A stretch of DNA of 64,000 nt from Natrialbaceae archaeon AArc-T1-2 (GCF_030273315.1 NZ_CP127174.1:1426001-1490000); one strand, 5' to 3'. Shown: positions 54,326-62,611, counted from the first letter of the stretch. Notes: generated by a model from the sequence alone, not told the origin. Program-made: numbers and translations.

Positions 54326-54406
54326 CATACTATCGGCTGTCACTGTGTGACGATTCTCGCCCCCCGTAACGGCGAGAATCGTACACGACGTACAGCCGGC
54401 AGTATC
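54326..54406. repeat. 81-bp palindrome, family 1 copy C
   Basis: Arms begin CATACTATCGGCTGTCAC and end CAGCCGGCAGTATC; the inner stem GATTCTCGCC pairs with GGCGAGAATC around CCCCGTAAC. The loop CCGTAAC is shared with copy A (TCCGGTAAC). It lies between the tRNA-Asp tails and the RPA promoter. Confidence 0.85.
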
Positions 54407-54497
54407 AGTTTTACCCCAGTCACCCCGACAGATCACCGTTCAGACTGGCGGCTCGGGCCGTTCCGAGTCGCGTTCACTTTCGCTCCGGTGGCGGCAG

Positions 54498-54505
54498 TTT
54501 AAATA
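54498..54505 (+). promoter_or_regulatory. TATA box and SD of the RPA operon
   Basis: TTTAAATA lies about 60 bp before the first RPA gene, predicting a leader of about 35 nt. Within that leader AGGAGGAGG at 54545-54553 is a strong Shine-Dalgarno sequence, unusual in haloarchaea and best spaced for the ATG at 54565 rather than the GTG at 54556. Confidence 0.65.
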
Positions 54506-54564
54506 CCATCGGGCGCGAAACCCGGTATGCCTCCCGTCGAAACCCAGGAGGAGGCGTGACACCA

Positions 54565-55494
54565 ATGAGCGACGTACGAGAGCACGCAGAAGACATACAC
54601 GAGCAGTTTTCGGACCACCTCGAGGTCGACCTCGAAGACGTCGAGGATCGATTGGCGACGCTGGTCGAAGAGTACAAAGTGCCGATGGACGAGGCACGCC
54701 GGAGCGTTACCAACCACTACCTGGACGAGGCCGGCTTAGAGCGCGAGGACCTCGCCGGCGGCGGCAGCGACGAGGTCACCGTCGAGGACGTCGACGAACC
54801 CGAACAGTGGATCGACCTCACGGCGAAAGTGATCGAACTCTGGGAGCCCCGCAGCGACGCCGTCGCCCAGGTAGGGCTGCTGGGCGATCCCACGGGGACG
54901 ATCAAGTTCACCAAGTGGGCCAAATCCGACCTGCCCTCCCTCGAGGAAGGCGGCGTCTACCGGCTTCGAAACGTCGTCACCGACGAGTACCAGGGGCGGT
55001 ACTCGGTCAAGCTCAACTCGACGACGGTAATCGAGGAACGCGAGGAAGACCTCGAGGTCGGTAACGATACGAGCGAGATCGACGGTGCGCTGGTCGACAT
55101 GCAAAGCGGCAGCGGCCTGATCAAACGCTGTCCCCACGAGGACTGCACCCGCGTTCTCCAGAACGGCCGCTGTAGCGAACACGGCGAGGTCGAAGGCGAG
55201 TTCGACCTCCGGATCAAAGGCGTCGTCGACGACGGGATCGACGCCCACGAGGTCATCTTCGACCAGGAGGCTACCGAAGAGCTGACGGGACTCAGCCTGG
55301 AGGAAGCGAAGGACATGGCTATGGACGCGCTGGATACGACCGTTGTGGCCGACGAGATCGCAGACGAGATCATCGGCAGCTACTACCGGATCGAGGGGCC
55401 GACGTTCGGCCGCTACGTGCTGGCCGACGACGTCGAGGAACTGGGCGGGCCGACCGATCCTGACGACCTGCTGATCAAAGCGAGGTCGATGTGA
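54565..55494 (+). CDS. rpa3: Replication protein A (single-strand DNA-binding, Rpa3-like)
   Basis: 309 residues. The N-terminus is a helical domain (MSDVREHAEDIHEQFSDHLE) followed by an OB fold (about 75-150: WIDLTAKVIELWEPRSDAVAQVGLLGDPTGTIKFTKWA) and a second OB region. A zinc finger with CPHEDC and CSEH is near residue 190. This matches the haloarchaeal RPA subunit co-encoded with an RPA-associated protein. It binds single-stranded DNA in replication and repair. The next gene starts after one base, so an operon is certain. Haloferax Rpa3/Rpap3 are the nearest named relatives. Confidence 0.9.
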   Translation: MSDVREHAEDIHEQFSDHLEVDLEDVEDRLATLVEEYKVPMDEARRSVTNHYLDEAGLEREDLAGGGSDEVTVEDVDEPEQWIDLTAKVIELWEPRSDAVAQVGLLGDPTGTIKFTKWAKSDLPSLEEGGVYRLRNVVTDEYQGRYSVKLNSTTVIEEREEDLEVGNDTSEIDGALVDMQSGSGLIKRCPHEDCTRVLQNGRCSEHGEVEGEFDLRIKGVVDDGIDAHEVIFDQEATEELTGLSLEEAKDMAMDALDTTVVADEIADEIIGSYYRIEGPTFGRYVLADDVEELGGPTDPDDLLIKARSM

Positions 55495-55495
55495 C

Positions 55496-56122
55496 ATGAG
55501 CCAGGCAGAACTCACTCGCGAAGTCGCACGCCGCGTCTTCGCGTCGGAATTTAACGATTCGACGTACACGTTCAAAGAGAGCGACGACGACCGTGCGCCG
55601 AACTACGCGCTGTTGCCGACCGGCGACCGTGCCAACCGCGTCTTCGTCGTCGGCACCCTTACCGAGACCGAAGACGTCGGCGACGACAGCGAGTACTGGC
55701 GTGGCCGGATCGTCGATCCGACGGGGACGTTTTTCGTCTACGCCGGCCAGTACCAGCCCGAGGCCGCCTCGACGCTTCGGGAGACCGAACCGCCAGCGTA
55801 CGTCGCCGCCGTCGGCAAGCCCCGGACCTACGAACCCGAGGAGGGGACGGTAAACGTCTCGCTTCGCCCCGAGTCGATCGCCGTCGTCGACGACGACGTC
55901 CGCGACCGCTGGGTCGTCGAGACCGCCGAACGCACCTTGGAGCGCATCGAGGAGTTCGAGGCCTGGAAGGCCGAACAGGAAGCCCCCGAGAGCGCCTCGA
56001 CGGTTCCCAGCAACGAGTACGCCGAGATGGCCCGCGAACGGTACGACTCCCCCGTCGAGAACTACCGCCGCGACGTGATTCAGGCGCTCGAGAGCCTCGA
56101 ACAGACGGAAGCGACCGCCTAA
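55496..56122 (+). CDS. rpap3: RPA-associated protein (Rpap3-like)
   Basis: 208 residues. The N-terminal region MSQAELTREVARRVFASEFNDSTYTF and the OB fold RANRVFVVGTLTETEDVGDDSEYWRGRIVDPTGTFFVYAGQYQPEA match RPA-associated proteins, and the C-terminal third is a helical region rich in Glu. It stabilises the RPA trimer or heteromer with the upstream gene product. The start ATG follows the rpa3 TGA by one base. Co-occurrence of rpa3 and rpap3 is conserved in haloarchaea. Confidence 0.9.
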   Translation: MSQAELTREVARRVFASEFNDSTYTFKESDDDRAPNYALLPTGDRANRVFVVGTLTETEDVGDDSEYWRGRIVDPTGTFFVYAGQYQPEAASTLRETEPPAYVAAVGKPRTYEPEEGTVNVSLRPESIAVVDDDVRDRWVVETAERTLERIEEFEAWKAEQEAPESASTVPSNEYAEMARERYDSPVENYRRDVIQALESLEQTEATA

Positions 56123-56306
56123 CGACCGGACCGCTGACTGCGACCGACGGACCACCATTCCCACCACTACCATCCGTTTTTCACCGGAACCACGACCGAA
56201 GCCGGCGGGTCGGCGATACGGTCGATGACGTAGCCGAAACGTTCGAGCCCCGTTCGTGACCTGTCTCACGAATTGTTAAGTAGGACGACCGACGAGTACG
56301 GACACC

Positions 56307-56705
56307 ATGGGCAACAAGAACAAGACGATCTCGTTCCGGGTGAACGAAAAGGCGTTCGAGGCGCTCCAGGACATCGCCGAGGAACGCGATATCTCGTTGT
56401 CCGCAGTCTTCCGGGACTACGTCGACATGCTCGTCGAACACGACGGTCGGGTCGAGGTCGTGCCCGAGACCGAACTCGAGGAGCGCCGCCGCGACGACGG
56501 CGAACCGGCGTTTCCGCCGACCGTCGAGGTTCCAAAGAGCTTCGTACGCGAACACGAACGCCTCGAACTCGAGGCCGAACACCTCCGTGAGCAACTCGAA
56601 GAGCACAAAGCCTACGTGGCCGATCTCCGGGAACGACTCGAAGACGAAGAAGAGGTCCTGTTGCTCGACGATCTGGACGACGACGAACCCTATCAGGTCC
56701 GGTAG
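56307..56705 (+). CDS. Ribbon-helix-helix protein with coiled coil
   Basis: 132 residues. MGNKNKTISFRVNEKAFEALQDIAEERDISLSAVFRDYVDMLVE matches the RHH (CopG-type) fold: a short strand then two helices. Residues 75-115 (EHERLELEAEHLREQLEEHKAYVADLRERLEDEEE) are a strong coiled coil. It could be a dimeric transcription factor. It lies 184 bp downstream of the RPA pair on the same strand and may resemble the third gene of the Halobacterium rfa operon or the CdrL-type regulators, but this was not verifiable here. Confidence 0.6.
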   Translation: MGNKNKTISFRVNEKAFEALQDIAEERDISLSAVFRDYVDMLVEHDGRVEVVPETELEERRRDDGEPAFPPTVEVPKSFVREHERLELEAEHLREQLEEHKAYVADLRERLEDEEEVLLLDDLDDDEPYQVR

Positions 56706-56717
56706 CCCCTCTATTTG

Positions 56718-57173
56718 TCACTTCGCGAGATCCTGTTTCGTCCGTCTGATCTCTGCTTGCTTGTCCTCGTCACCTTCGACCGCGGCGAGTGCTTCGGCTG
56801 CCTCGAGCGTCCGGACGCCCTGGTCGAGAAACGAGAGGACGTCGCCGGGATAGGCATAAACCATGTAGTCGTCGCTCATTACGTCCACGATGGCGTCGGG
56901 GCCGAGTCCCTGTGCGCGCAACTCGAGGACGTAGCGGATGAACTTCCGTTCCGGACAGCCACAGTAGGGGTTGTTGTCACAGCCACAGTCGAGAAAGTCC
57001 CCGGCGAAGTCGAGCACCCGCTCGCGGGTGGCGTCGTCTAACTTCTCGAGGCCGTCGCCCTGAAACAACACGTCGAGCGTCGCTCCCTTGAACGCGCCTT
57101 TCGGAATGGATGTCTCGAGCTGGGAGCTTAGCTGCTGGTGGTTCTTGACGTAGATCTTGTCGGTGAGGGCCAC
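56718..57173 (-). CDS. DUF5814 short protein with Cys motif
   Basis: 151 residues. MALTDKIYVKNHQQLSSQLETSIPKGAFKGATLDVLFQGDGLEKL is followed by FAGDFLDCGCDNNPYCGCPERKFIRYVLELRAQGLGPDAIVDVM. The CxC...CxC cluster (DCGCDNNPYCGCPE) suggests a metal site. This is the DUF5814 core, which in other haloarchaeal proteins is attached to a helicase; here it stands alone and convergent with the RHH gene. No enzymatic motif is apparent. Confidence 0.72.
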   Translation of the reverse strand: MALTDKIYVKNHQQLSSQLETSIPKGAFKGATLDVLFQGDGLEKLDDATRERVLDFAGDFLDCGCDNNPYCGCPERKFIRYVLELRAQGLGPDAIVDVMSDDYMVYAYPGDVLSFLDQGVRTLEAAEALAAVEGDEDKQAEIRRTKQDLAK

Positions 57174-57326
57174 GCGTTGTCGGTCCTACGGGCGGGGCCG
57201 GCAAAAGCGCGATGGTCTCGTACGCGAGTGCGTTCGGCGAACGGACTGACCCCGTCGCGTCCGGCGACTGCGCCACGAGTCGTAACGTATTTCAGGCGCT
57301 CCCCGTTTAGCTACGGGTGCGAACGT

Positions 57327-57400
57327 GTCCGGGTTAGGGTAGTGGACTATCCTTCAGCCTTGTGGAGGCTGAGACGCGGGTTCGATTCTCGCACCCGGAC
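57327..57400 (+). tRNA. tRNA-His (GTG)
   Basis: Anticodon arm CAGCC-TTGTGGA-GGCTG with anticodon GTG. The acceptor is best read as TCCGGGT/ACCCGGA with an extra encoded G at position -1 (57327) pairing with C73 (57400), the identity element of tRNA-His. T arm GCGGG-TTCGATT-CTCGC. D stem GGGT/ATCC. No encoded CCA. It is single-copy in this window. Confidence 0.95.
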
Positions 57401-57505
57401 TTTTTCACGACGACCGAAGGGAGGAGTGGAAAAGCCGAAAGGCGAGATCGAACCACGCGAGACGAGCGAAGCGAGTCTCGCAGTCGGGTTCGATTCTCGC
57501 ACCCG
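57401..57505. repeat. Palindromised tRNA-His tail region
   Basis: Following the tRNA, CTTTTTCAC (57400-57408) pairs with GTGGAAAAG (57426-57434). An inverted tail GCGAGATCGAACC lies at 57442-57454. A palindrome GCGAGAC...GTCTCGC is at 57457-57481. A direct copy of the tRNA 3' end, CGGGTTCGATTCTCGCACCC, lies at 57485-57504 and matches 57377-57396. The layout parallels that after the tRNA-Asp genes. Confidence 0.75.
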
Positions 57506-57506
57506 T

Positions 57507-57586
57507 TACGGACTGCTGTAACTATTTCCCGGGACAACCGCGCCTCGTCTTGCGGTTGCCCCGGTACGGACTTACAGCAATCCGTA
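57507..57586. repeat. 80-bp palindrome, family 2
   Basis: TACGGACTGCTGTAA at the left pairs with TTACAGCAATCCGTA at the right; an inner stem GGGACAACCGC pairs with GCGGTTGCCCC. It abuts the direct tRNA-His tail on one side and supplies part of the TGATAC stop context of the M50 protease gene (minus strand) on the other. Arms differ from family 1, but size and design are alike. Confidence 0.75.
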
Positions 57587-58810
57587 TCAGTCTGCGGGCT
57601 GACTCGATTGCATCGGTTCGACCGCGCCGCTTTGTTGGATGATGTTCAGCGCTGTCATGACGTCGGTTCGGGTGATCAGCCCGACGAGATCGCCGTTTTC
57701 CGTGGGATCACCCTGTAGCTTCTCGCCCTCTGCGTCGTCGACGACCAGCAGGCGGCCGATTCGTTCCCGTTGCATGCGCTCGAGGGCGTCCATCGCATCC
57801 GCGTTGGGTGCGACGGTCTCGAGTTCGGTCGTCATCACGTCCTCGACGTGGTGGGCATCACGTTCGACGGGTTGGATCTGCTGGGCGTCGTCGAGCGTCA
57901 CGAGGCCGACGAGGCGGCCGTCCTCGACGACGGGATAGCCCGTGTGGCGTTCGCTGAACATCCGCTGGACGAGTTCTGCGACGGTCGTATCCGGGGAGAC
58001 GGTGTCCAGATCGGGTGCGGCCGTCATGATGTCGCTGACGGTGACGTCCGTGAATGCGGCTTTGATCACCACCTGCTGGGCCTCGCTCGAGGCGGCGATG
58101 TAGACGAAGACCGCGATACCGATGAGGATGATGTTGAACGTGAACAGGCCGAAGATTCCCATGAGGACGGCGAAGAACTTGCCGATGCCGGCGGCCTGTT
58201 GGGTCGCGCGCGTGTACGATTGATTACGAGCGAGCAGGGCTCGGAGCACGCGCCCACCGTCCATCGGGAACGCAGGGAGCATGTTGAAAATCGCAAGTGC
58301 GACGTTCAAGAATGCGAGATAGGCGAGGACGAACAGTGTACCGTTGAGCACCGTCGTCGGTGCGACGCCTTCGAGTACTGGTGTCAGCAAGAACAGCCCG
58401 TACGTGACGACGCCGACGAGGATGCTGACGATCGGACCGGCGATAGCGATGTTGAACTCCTTGCGCCAGTCTTCGGGCATCTCCGAGAGTGCGGCGATAC
58501 CACCGAACAGCCAGAGGGTGATCGAGTCGATCGGAAATCCGTACCGCTGTGCGACGAGCGAGTGACCGAGTTCGTGTAAGAGAACGCCGACAAACAGGCC
58601 GATCGCCGCGACGAGCCCGAGGATCCACGGCGTCGTCCCCTCGGTCAGCGGGGCGATAACGATTCCGGCTCCCATGAGCTCGTTTAGAATTTCCGCGACC
58701 GGCTCGAGCTGTGCACCGATGAGATAGGCGAAAATCGGCAGTATGAGCAGGAACGTCAGATCCAGTTTGATCGGAATGCCAAACAGCGATCCAATCCGGA
58801 AACTCTTCAT
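57587..58810 (-). CDS. Site-2 protease (M50) with two CBS domains
   Basis: 407 residues from the ATG giving MKSFRIGSLFGIPIKLDLTF. Intramembrane zinc protease: HELGH motif (VLLHELGHSLVAQRYGFPI) near residue 80 and the MDGG motif (MLPAFPMDGGRVLRALLARNQ) near 190, with about six membrane helices. Two CBS domains follow, VSDIMTAAPDLDTVSPDTTVAELV and VEDVMTTELETVAPNADAMDAL, which sense adenosyl ligands. It would cleave membrane-bound regulators; the substrate is unknown. Its TGA stop is part of the family 2 palindrome boundary. Confidence 0.92.
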   Translation of the reverse strand: MKSFRIGSLFGIPIKLDLTFLLILPIFAYLIGAQLEPVAEILNELMGAGIVIAPLTEGTTPWILGLVAAIGLFVGVLLHELGHSLVAQRYGFPIDSITLWLFGGIAALSEMPEDWRKEFNIAIAGPIVSILVGVVTYGLFLLTPVLEGVAPTTVLNGTLFVLAYLAFLNVALAIFNMLPAFPMDGGRVLRALLARNQSYTRATQQAAGIGKFFAVLMGIFGLFTFNIILIGIAVFVYIAASSEAQQVVIKAAFTDVTVSDIMTAAPDLDTVSPDTTVAELVQRMFSERHTGYPVVEDGRLVGLVTLDDAQQIQPVERDAHHVEDVMTTELETVAPNADAMDALERMQRERIGRLLVVDDAEGEKLQGDPTENGDLVGLITRTDVMTALNIIQQSGAVEPMQSSQPAD

Positions 58811-59142
58811 ACCGGAAGATACTGGTGGCAACGTCTTAAACGCGCTGCCAACGCCGGTGAGTTCGCCGAAAGCGGTGGGTAGGAGGCGGGGTAGCGTGTC
58901 GAATCGGGTGGGATCGATCGTTCCGAAATACCGTGTAGAATGTTGGCATATTCCTCGTGAGCGTTATCTACGATGACGTGGTACGGTCTCGACCGACGCG
59001 ACGATCGGTGGATCGTGGACTGACGTCTAGTTTTTGTTCGACTTTGGACAGTATATCGATATAATCTCATTAATATCGACTATGGTGTGTATACACAATG
59101 CAACGTAAGTTTATATGCAGTCGCGTCGTTCGTGTAGATACA
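58811..59142. other. Intergenic regulatory region upstream of the winged-helix gene
   Basis: 332 bp between two divergent genes. No ORF of quality. From 59050 it becomes AT-rich, with an imperfect inverted repeat CGATATA/AATATCG at 59057-59078 and a perfect 10-bp palindrome GTGTATACAC at 59087-59096. A TATA box AAGTTTATATG lies at 59107-59117, about 27 bp before the winged-helix ATG. The palindromes sit where an operator would, so autoregulation is possible. Confidence 0.55.
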
Positions 59143-59370
59143 ATGATGGAACAGCAAGCCACGACACGTATCGATCCCGTTCCCGAGGAGCTCGCCTCGC
59201 CTCGAGCCAAACTGGTGTACCTCTATCTCGACGCAGCCGGCGGTGCGACGGTCGACGATCTGAACCAGACACTTGCGATGAAGAAGATCGCCATTTTGAG
59301 CGTACTGAACGAGTTAGCGAGCAACGACCTCGTCGAGAAAAACGGTGACGAATACGTCGCGACGAACTGA
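59143..59370 (+). CDS. Small winged-helix DNA-binding protein
   Basis: 75 residues beginning MMEQQATTRIDPVPEELASPRAKLVYLYL, then DLNQTLAMKKIAILSVLNELASNDLVEKNGDEYVATN. The layout is a helix-turn-helix followed by a beta wing, as in MarR/TrmB-like small regulators. A TATA box 27 bp upstream favours the ATG at 59143 over an earlier in-frame one. The stop TGA begins TGATACTGCCG. It may regulate the neighbouring region, including its own operator-like palindromes. Confidence 0.7.
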   Translation: MMEQQATTRIDPVPEELASPRAKLVYLYLDAAGGATVDDLNQTLAMKKIAILSVLNELASNDLVEKNGDEYVATN

Positions 59371-59504
59371 TACTGCCGCTGTTTTCTTCCCAAGGACACG
59401 AGACGGTCTGGAACCGATCGCCCACGATTTCCCGCCGGCGTTACGGATCTTCGACGCTTCGAAGGCTTTATCCCCGCGGTAGGCTTCCTCTTCCGTAAGT
59501 AACC

Positions 59505-60035
59505 ATGTCGGAGAAACCCGCCTCCATGTACCGGGACATCAGTAAACCGGCCTACACGCGCCGCGAGTACATCACTGGAATCCCGGGCTCGAAGATCGCA
59601 CAGCACAAGATGGGTGACCTCGAGGCCGATTCCGAGGATTATCCCGTTCAGATCAGCCTCGTCACCGAAGAAGAAGTCCAGATCCGCCACGGCAGCCTCG
59701 AGGCCTCCCGCCTGTCGGCCAACCGCCACATGCTGAAAGAAGCCGGCGAAGGTAACTACAAGATGATCCTCCGGAAGTTCCCCCACCACGTCATCCGCGA
59801 GAACAAGCAGGCGACGGGTGCCGGGGCGGACCGCGTTTCCGACGGGATGCGTCAGTCGTTCGGCAAGATCGTCGGCACCGCTGCCCGCATTCAGCAGGGC
59901 GAACGGCTGTTTACGATCTGGTGTGACGTCGACGACGCCGACCACGCCAAGGAGGCGTTCCGTCGCGCCTACAACAAGATCACCCCGCCGTGTCGGATCG
60001 TCGTCGAGAAGGGCGAAGAGAAGCTGATCGCGTAA
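59505..60035 (+). CDS. rpl10e: Ribosomal protein L10e (uL16)
   Basis: 176 residues. Core archaeal uL16: [24 protein letters not shown] at the start, [51 protein letters not shown] and [16 protein letters not shown]. It helps form the peptidyl-transferase side of the large subunit. TATA-like GGCTTTATCC at 59464-59473 lies upstream. It is monocistronic, with the ATP-grasp gene 77 bp downstream. Confidence 0.96.
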   Translation: MSEKPASMYRDISKPAYTRREYITGIPGSKIAQHKMGDLEADSEDYPVQISLVTEEEVQIRHGSLEASRLSANRHMLKEAGEGNYKMILRKFPHHVIRENKQATGAGADRVSDGMRQSFGKIVGTAARIQQGERLFTIWCDVDDADHAKEAFRRAYNKITPPCRIVVEKGEEKLIA

Positions 60036-60112
60036 CTCGACCGGTTACGCCGTACTCGTTTCGCACTGGGGCGACGGCCCACCTTTTTGCCCGCCCCGTT
60101 CGGACTACACGT

Positions 60113-60982
60113 ATGATCGACCTCGCTGTCGCCAACCGGCAGGAGACGTTCGAGCGAATGTGCGGTCCGCTCTCCGAGCGAGGGATTCGCGCCCATCACG
60201 TCCCGGTATCCGAGCGAACGGTTCCCCTGGGCGAGGATGCCCCGTGGTCGACAGACGAGTTCGACGTCGGCTTCGTCTATCCCGGCCGACTGATGGAAGG
60301 CGGGGTCGCTGACGCACTCCTCGAGGTATCCTGGCTCAATGACCGCAAGGCCGTCTTGACCTCACGGAACAAAGCCGAGGTACTCGCCCGGCTCGAACGT
60401 GCTGACCTGCCGGTGCCCGACTCGGTCTACGTCTCGAGCGACGTCGGCGAAGCCGAACTGACGGCGGTCTTCGAGCGGCTCGAGCCGCCGATCGTCGTGA
60501 AACCGAACTCGACGACCCGCGGCGTCGGCGTCGCCAAGGCGTACGACCTGGATTCGTTTCTGGGGATCTGTGATTATCTCTCGCTCGTCCACGACTACCG
60601 GGCGACCGGCGACAAGTCGTTTCTGGTCCAGGAGTTTCTGCCCGACGCGGTCGACTACCGGGTGATGGTACTCGAAGGCGAGTACGTCGGCGCCGTCGAG
60701 CGCCGGCTCCCCGAGGACGTACACGCCGGCGGCCAGTGGAAACACAACGTCCACCGTGGGGCGAAAGCGGCGGGCGTTTCGCTTCCCGAGCCGTGGCGAG
60801 AGATCGCCGAAGCGGTCGCGTGTGAACTCGAGATTCCGTTTCTCGGCGTCGACCTCCTCGTGACCGGCGATCGCGTCGTCGTCACCGAGACGAACGCCCG
60901 GCCGACGATCGACGCGGCGACGAAGTACGAACCCGGCTTCTACGATCGGCTGGCGGATTCGATACGCGCCGCTAGAGAGTGA
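60113..60982 (+). CDS. RimK-type ATP-grasp ligase
   Basis: 289 residues. ATP-grasp fold: lid region LEPPIVVKPNSTTRGVGVAKAYD, phosphate loop, adenine pocket SFLVQEFLPDAVDYRVMVLEGEYVGAVERR and metal-binding FLGVDLLVTGDRVVVTETNARPTID. It joins an amino acid or carboxylate to a substrate by an acyl phosphate, as in RimK, glutathione or lysine pathways; the substrate is unknown. Start at the ATG giving MIDLAVANRQETFE. It follows L10e but is probably independently transcribed. Confidence 0.85.
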   Translation: MIDLAVANRQETFERMCGPLSERGIRAHHVPVSERTVPLGEDAPWSTDEFDVGFVYPGRLMEGGVADALLEVSWLNDRKAVLTSRNKAEVLARLERADLPVPDSVYVSSDVGEAELTAVFERLEPPIVVKPNSTTRGVGVAKAYDLDSFLGICDYLSLVHDYRATGDKSFLVQEFLPDAVDYRVMVLEGEYVGAVERRLPEDVHAGGQWKHNVHRGAKAAGVSLPEPWREIAEAVACELEIPFLGVDLLVTGDRVVVTETNARPTIDAATKYEPGFYDRLADSIRAARE

Positions 60983-61009
60983 AGCCGGGAGAACCGCCGA
61001 GCGGGACCG

Positions 61010-61405
61010 CTACTCGAGGCTGATGTCCGAGGATCGATCGGCCGGCTCGAAGACGACCTCGAGGACGCCGTTGTTGTAGGAGGCGGTGGCGGTGTGTTCG
61101 TTGACCCGGCGGGGAAGCGAGACGCGTTCGTCGTACTCGCGGTGGTCGCTTCGAGCCGAGATGGTCAGGGTCTCCCCGTCGCACTCGAGGTCGATGTTGT
61201 CTTTCTCGACGCCGGGGAGGTCGGCGACGACGCGGATCTCGTCGTCGGTGTCGTGGACGTCGACGTGGGTATCCGTGCCGAATCCGGTATCGACGCTTGC
61301 GTTCGACTCGAAGTCGACGTTCGCACCGCTCATCATCTCGTTCATCATCCGTTCGATCTCTCTGAAAAAGTCGTCGAAGGGCTCGTCGCGGTCGTCTCGG
61401 CGCAT
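61010..61405 (-). CDS. hsp20: Hsp20 small heat-shock protein
   Basis: 131 residues. Alpha-crystallin core: DTDDEIRVVADLPGVEKDNIDLECDGETLTISARSDHREYDERVSLPRRVNEHTATASYNNGVLEVVFEPA, including the YNNGVLEV signature (GVLEVVF). The short N-terminus FDDFFREIERMMNEMM is amphipathic. It is an ATP-independent chaperone. The chosen ATG gives MRRDDRDEPFDDF; an upstream alternative adds nine non-conserved residues. The convergent neighbour is the ATP-grasp gene. Confidence 0.92.
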   Translation of the reverse strand: MRRDDRDEPFDDFFREIERMMNEMMSGANVDFESNASVDTGFGTDTHVDVHDTDDEIRVVADLPGVEKDNIDLECDGETLTISARSDHREYDERVSLPRRVNEHTATASYNNGVLEVVFEPADRSSDISLE

Positions 61406-61468
61406 ACTCGCCCGTAGCGGCCGACGCGGCAAAAACCTTCTGTCGGTGCGAATTTTCGAGCCCTTTAT

Positions 61469-62482
61469 CTAGAGGCCGATACCGAGCGTCTCGTCGGTCG
61501 TCTCCATGCTCTCTGTGGCGTCTGCCGTTCCGGTTACGGCGCGGATGGCGTCGATGTTTTCGGGGACGACGTCGCTTTCCTGGTGAATGCCCTGGAAGAG
61601 ATAGAGGTCCCGTCCGACGGTCGAGATCGACTCCTCCCAGATACAGTTCTCCCAGAGGTCGCCACGCGGGCGGCCGGCGTCTAAGGCGTACTCCTTGAGT
61701 TTGCCGCTGCCGTCGATGGCCATCCGCTCGGGGATCAGGAACAGCCGGCTCTCGTCGGCGAACAACTCGCGAACGTCCGCGGCGTCGACCTCCTCGGAGA
61801 GCGTGACGTTCAGGCTGTGCATGTGCATCAGCGTTGCGGGCACCTTCATCCCGAGCGTGTCGATCTTGAGGTCCGGGAAGATGGTGTTGACGTCGGGGCC
61901 GTGGTGAGACGGGACGGTGACCGGGTTCGGGAGGATGTCGTTGATCGGACCCCGCGAGGTCTGACCTGGGTCGCCACCGCGACGAACCAGCGTCGCGCGA
62001 ACCTTCTCGACGCCGTAGGTCTCGCGAAGCGGTGCGATGACCCGCGAGAGGCCGGTCGTGTTACAGGAGACGACCCGAACGTGGTCGGCACCCGTTGCCT
62101 CCGCGAAGTTCGACCGGGCGTTGAAACTGACCTCGGCTAAGTCGGCGTCCTCGCCACCCTGGTAGAGTGCGGGGGTGTCGTGTTCTTCATACAGCGCTTT
62201 GTTTTCGGCCCCGATTCCAGAGGGCGTCGCGTCGACGACGACGTCTGCTGCGTCGACCAGCTCGTCGACCTGTCCGGCGATCTCGAGGCCGGCCGCTGCG
62301 AACTGGTCGGCGCGCTCCTCGACGGCGGCATAGAGCGGAAATCCGTTCTCGATCGCGGTTTCTGCCTCGAAGTTCGGTCGGGTCTTCGCGACGCCGCGTA
62401 CCTCCATGTCCGGCTGTTGTCGGACGGCATCAGCGACGCGTTTCCCGATCGTGCCGTACCCGTTGATGGCGACCTGCAGCAT
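61469..62482 (-). CDS. gapB: Type II glyceraldehyde-3-phosphate dehydrogenase
   Basis: 337 residues. Archaeal GAPDH: Rossmann start [20 protein letters not shown], catalytic Cys in [16 protein letters not shown] near residue 140 and phosphate pocket [20 protein letters not shown]. The reaction interconverts glyceraldehyde-3-phosphate and 1,3-bisphosphoglycerate, mostly in gluconeogenesis in haloarchaea. The ATG giving MLQVAING was chosen over an upstream ATG whose added residues are not family-like. Confidence 0.95.
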   Translation of the reverse strand: MLQVAINGYGTIGKRVADAVRQQPDMEVRGVAKTRPNFEAETAIENGFPLYAAVEERADQFAAAGLEIAGQVDELVDAADVVVDATPSGIGAENKALYEEHDTPALYQGGEDADLAEVSFNARSNFAEATGADHVRVVSCNTTGLSRVIAPLRETYGVEKVRATLVRRGGDPGQTSRGPINDILPNPVTVPSHHGPDVNTIFPDLKIDTLGMKVPATLMHMHSLNVTLSEEVDAADVRELFADESRLFLIPERMAIDGSGKLKEYALDAGRPRGDLWENCIWEESISTVGRDLYLFQGIHQESDVVPENIDAIRAVTGTADATESMETTDETLGIGL

Positions 62483-62611
62483 GTACCCGAAAATCCAGTA
62501 CCGAGGCGGATAACCGTTTCGAGGCTTCTCGAGCGATTTTTTACTCACGGGGGAGTTCTCACTCGAGCCCCGGTCCGCCGAGAGCCACCATGGAATCGGC
62601 TCGACAACGCC

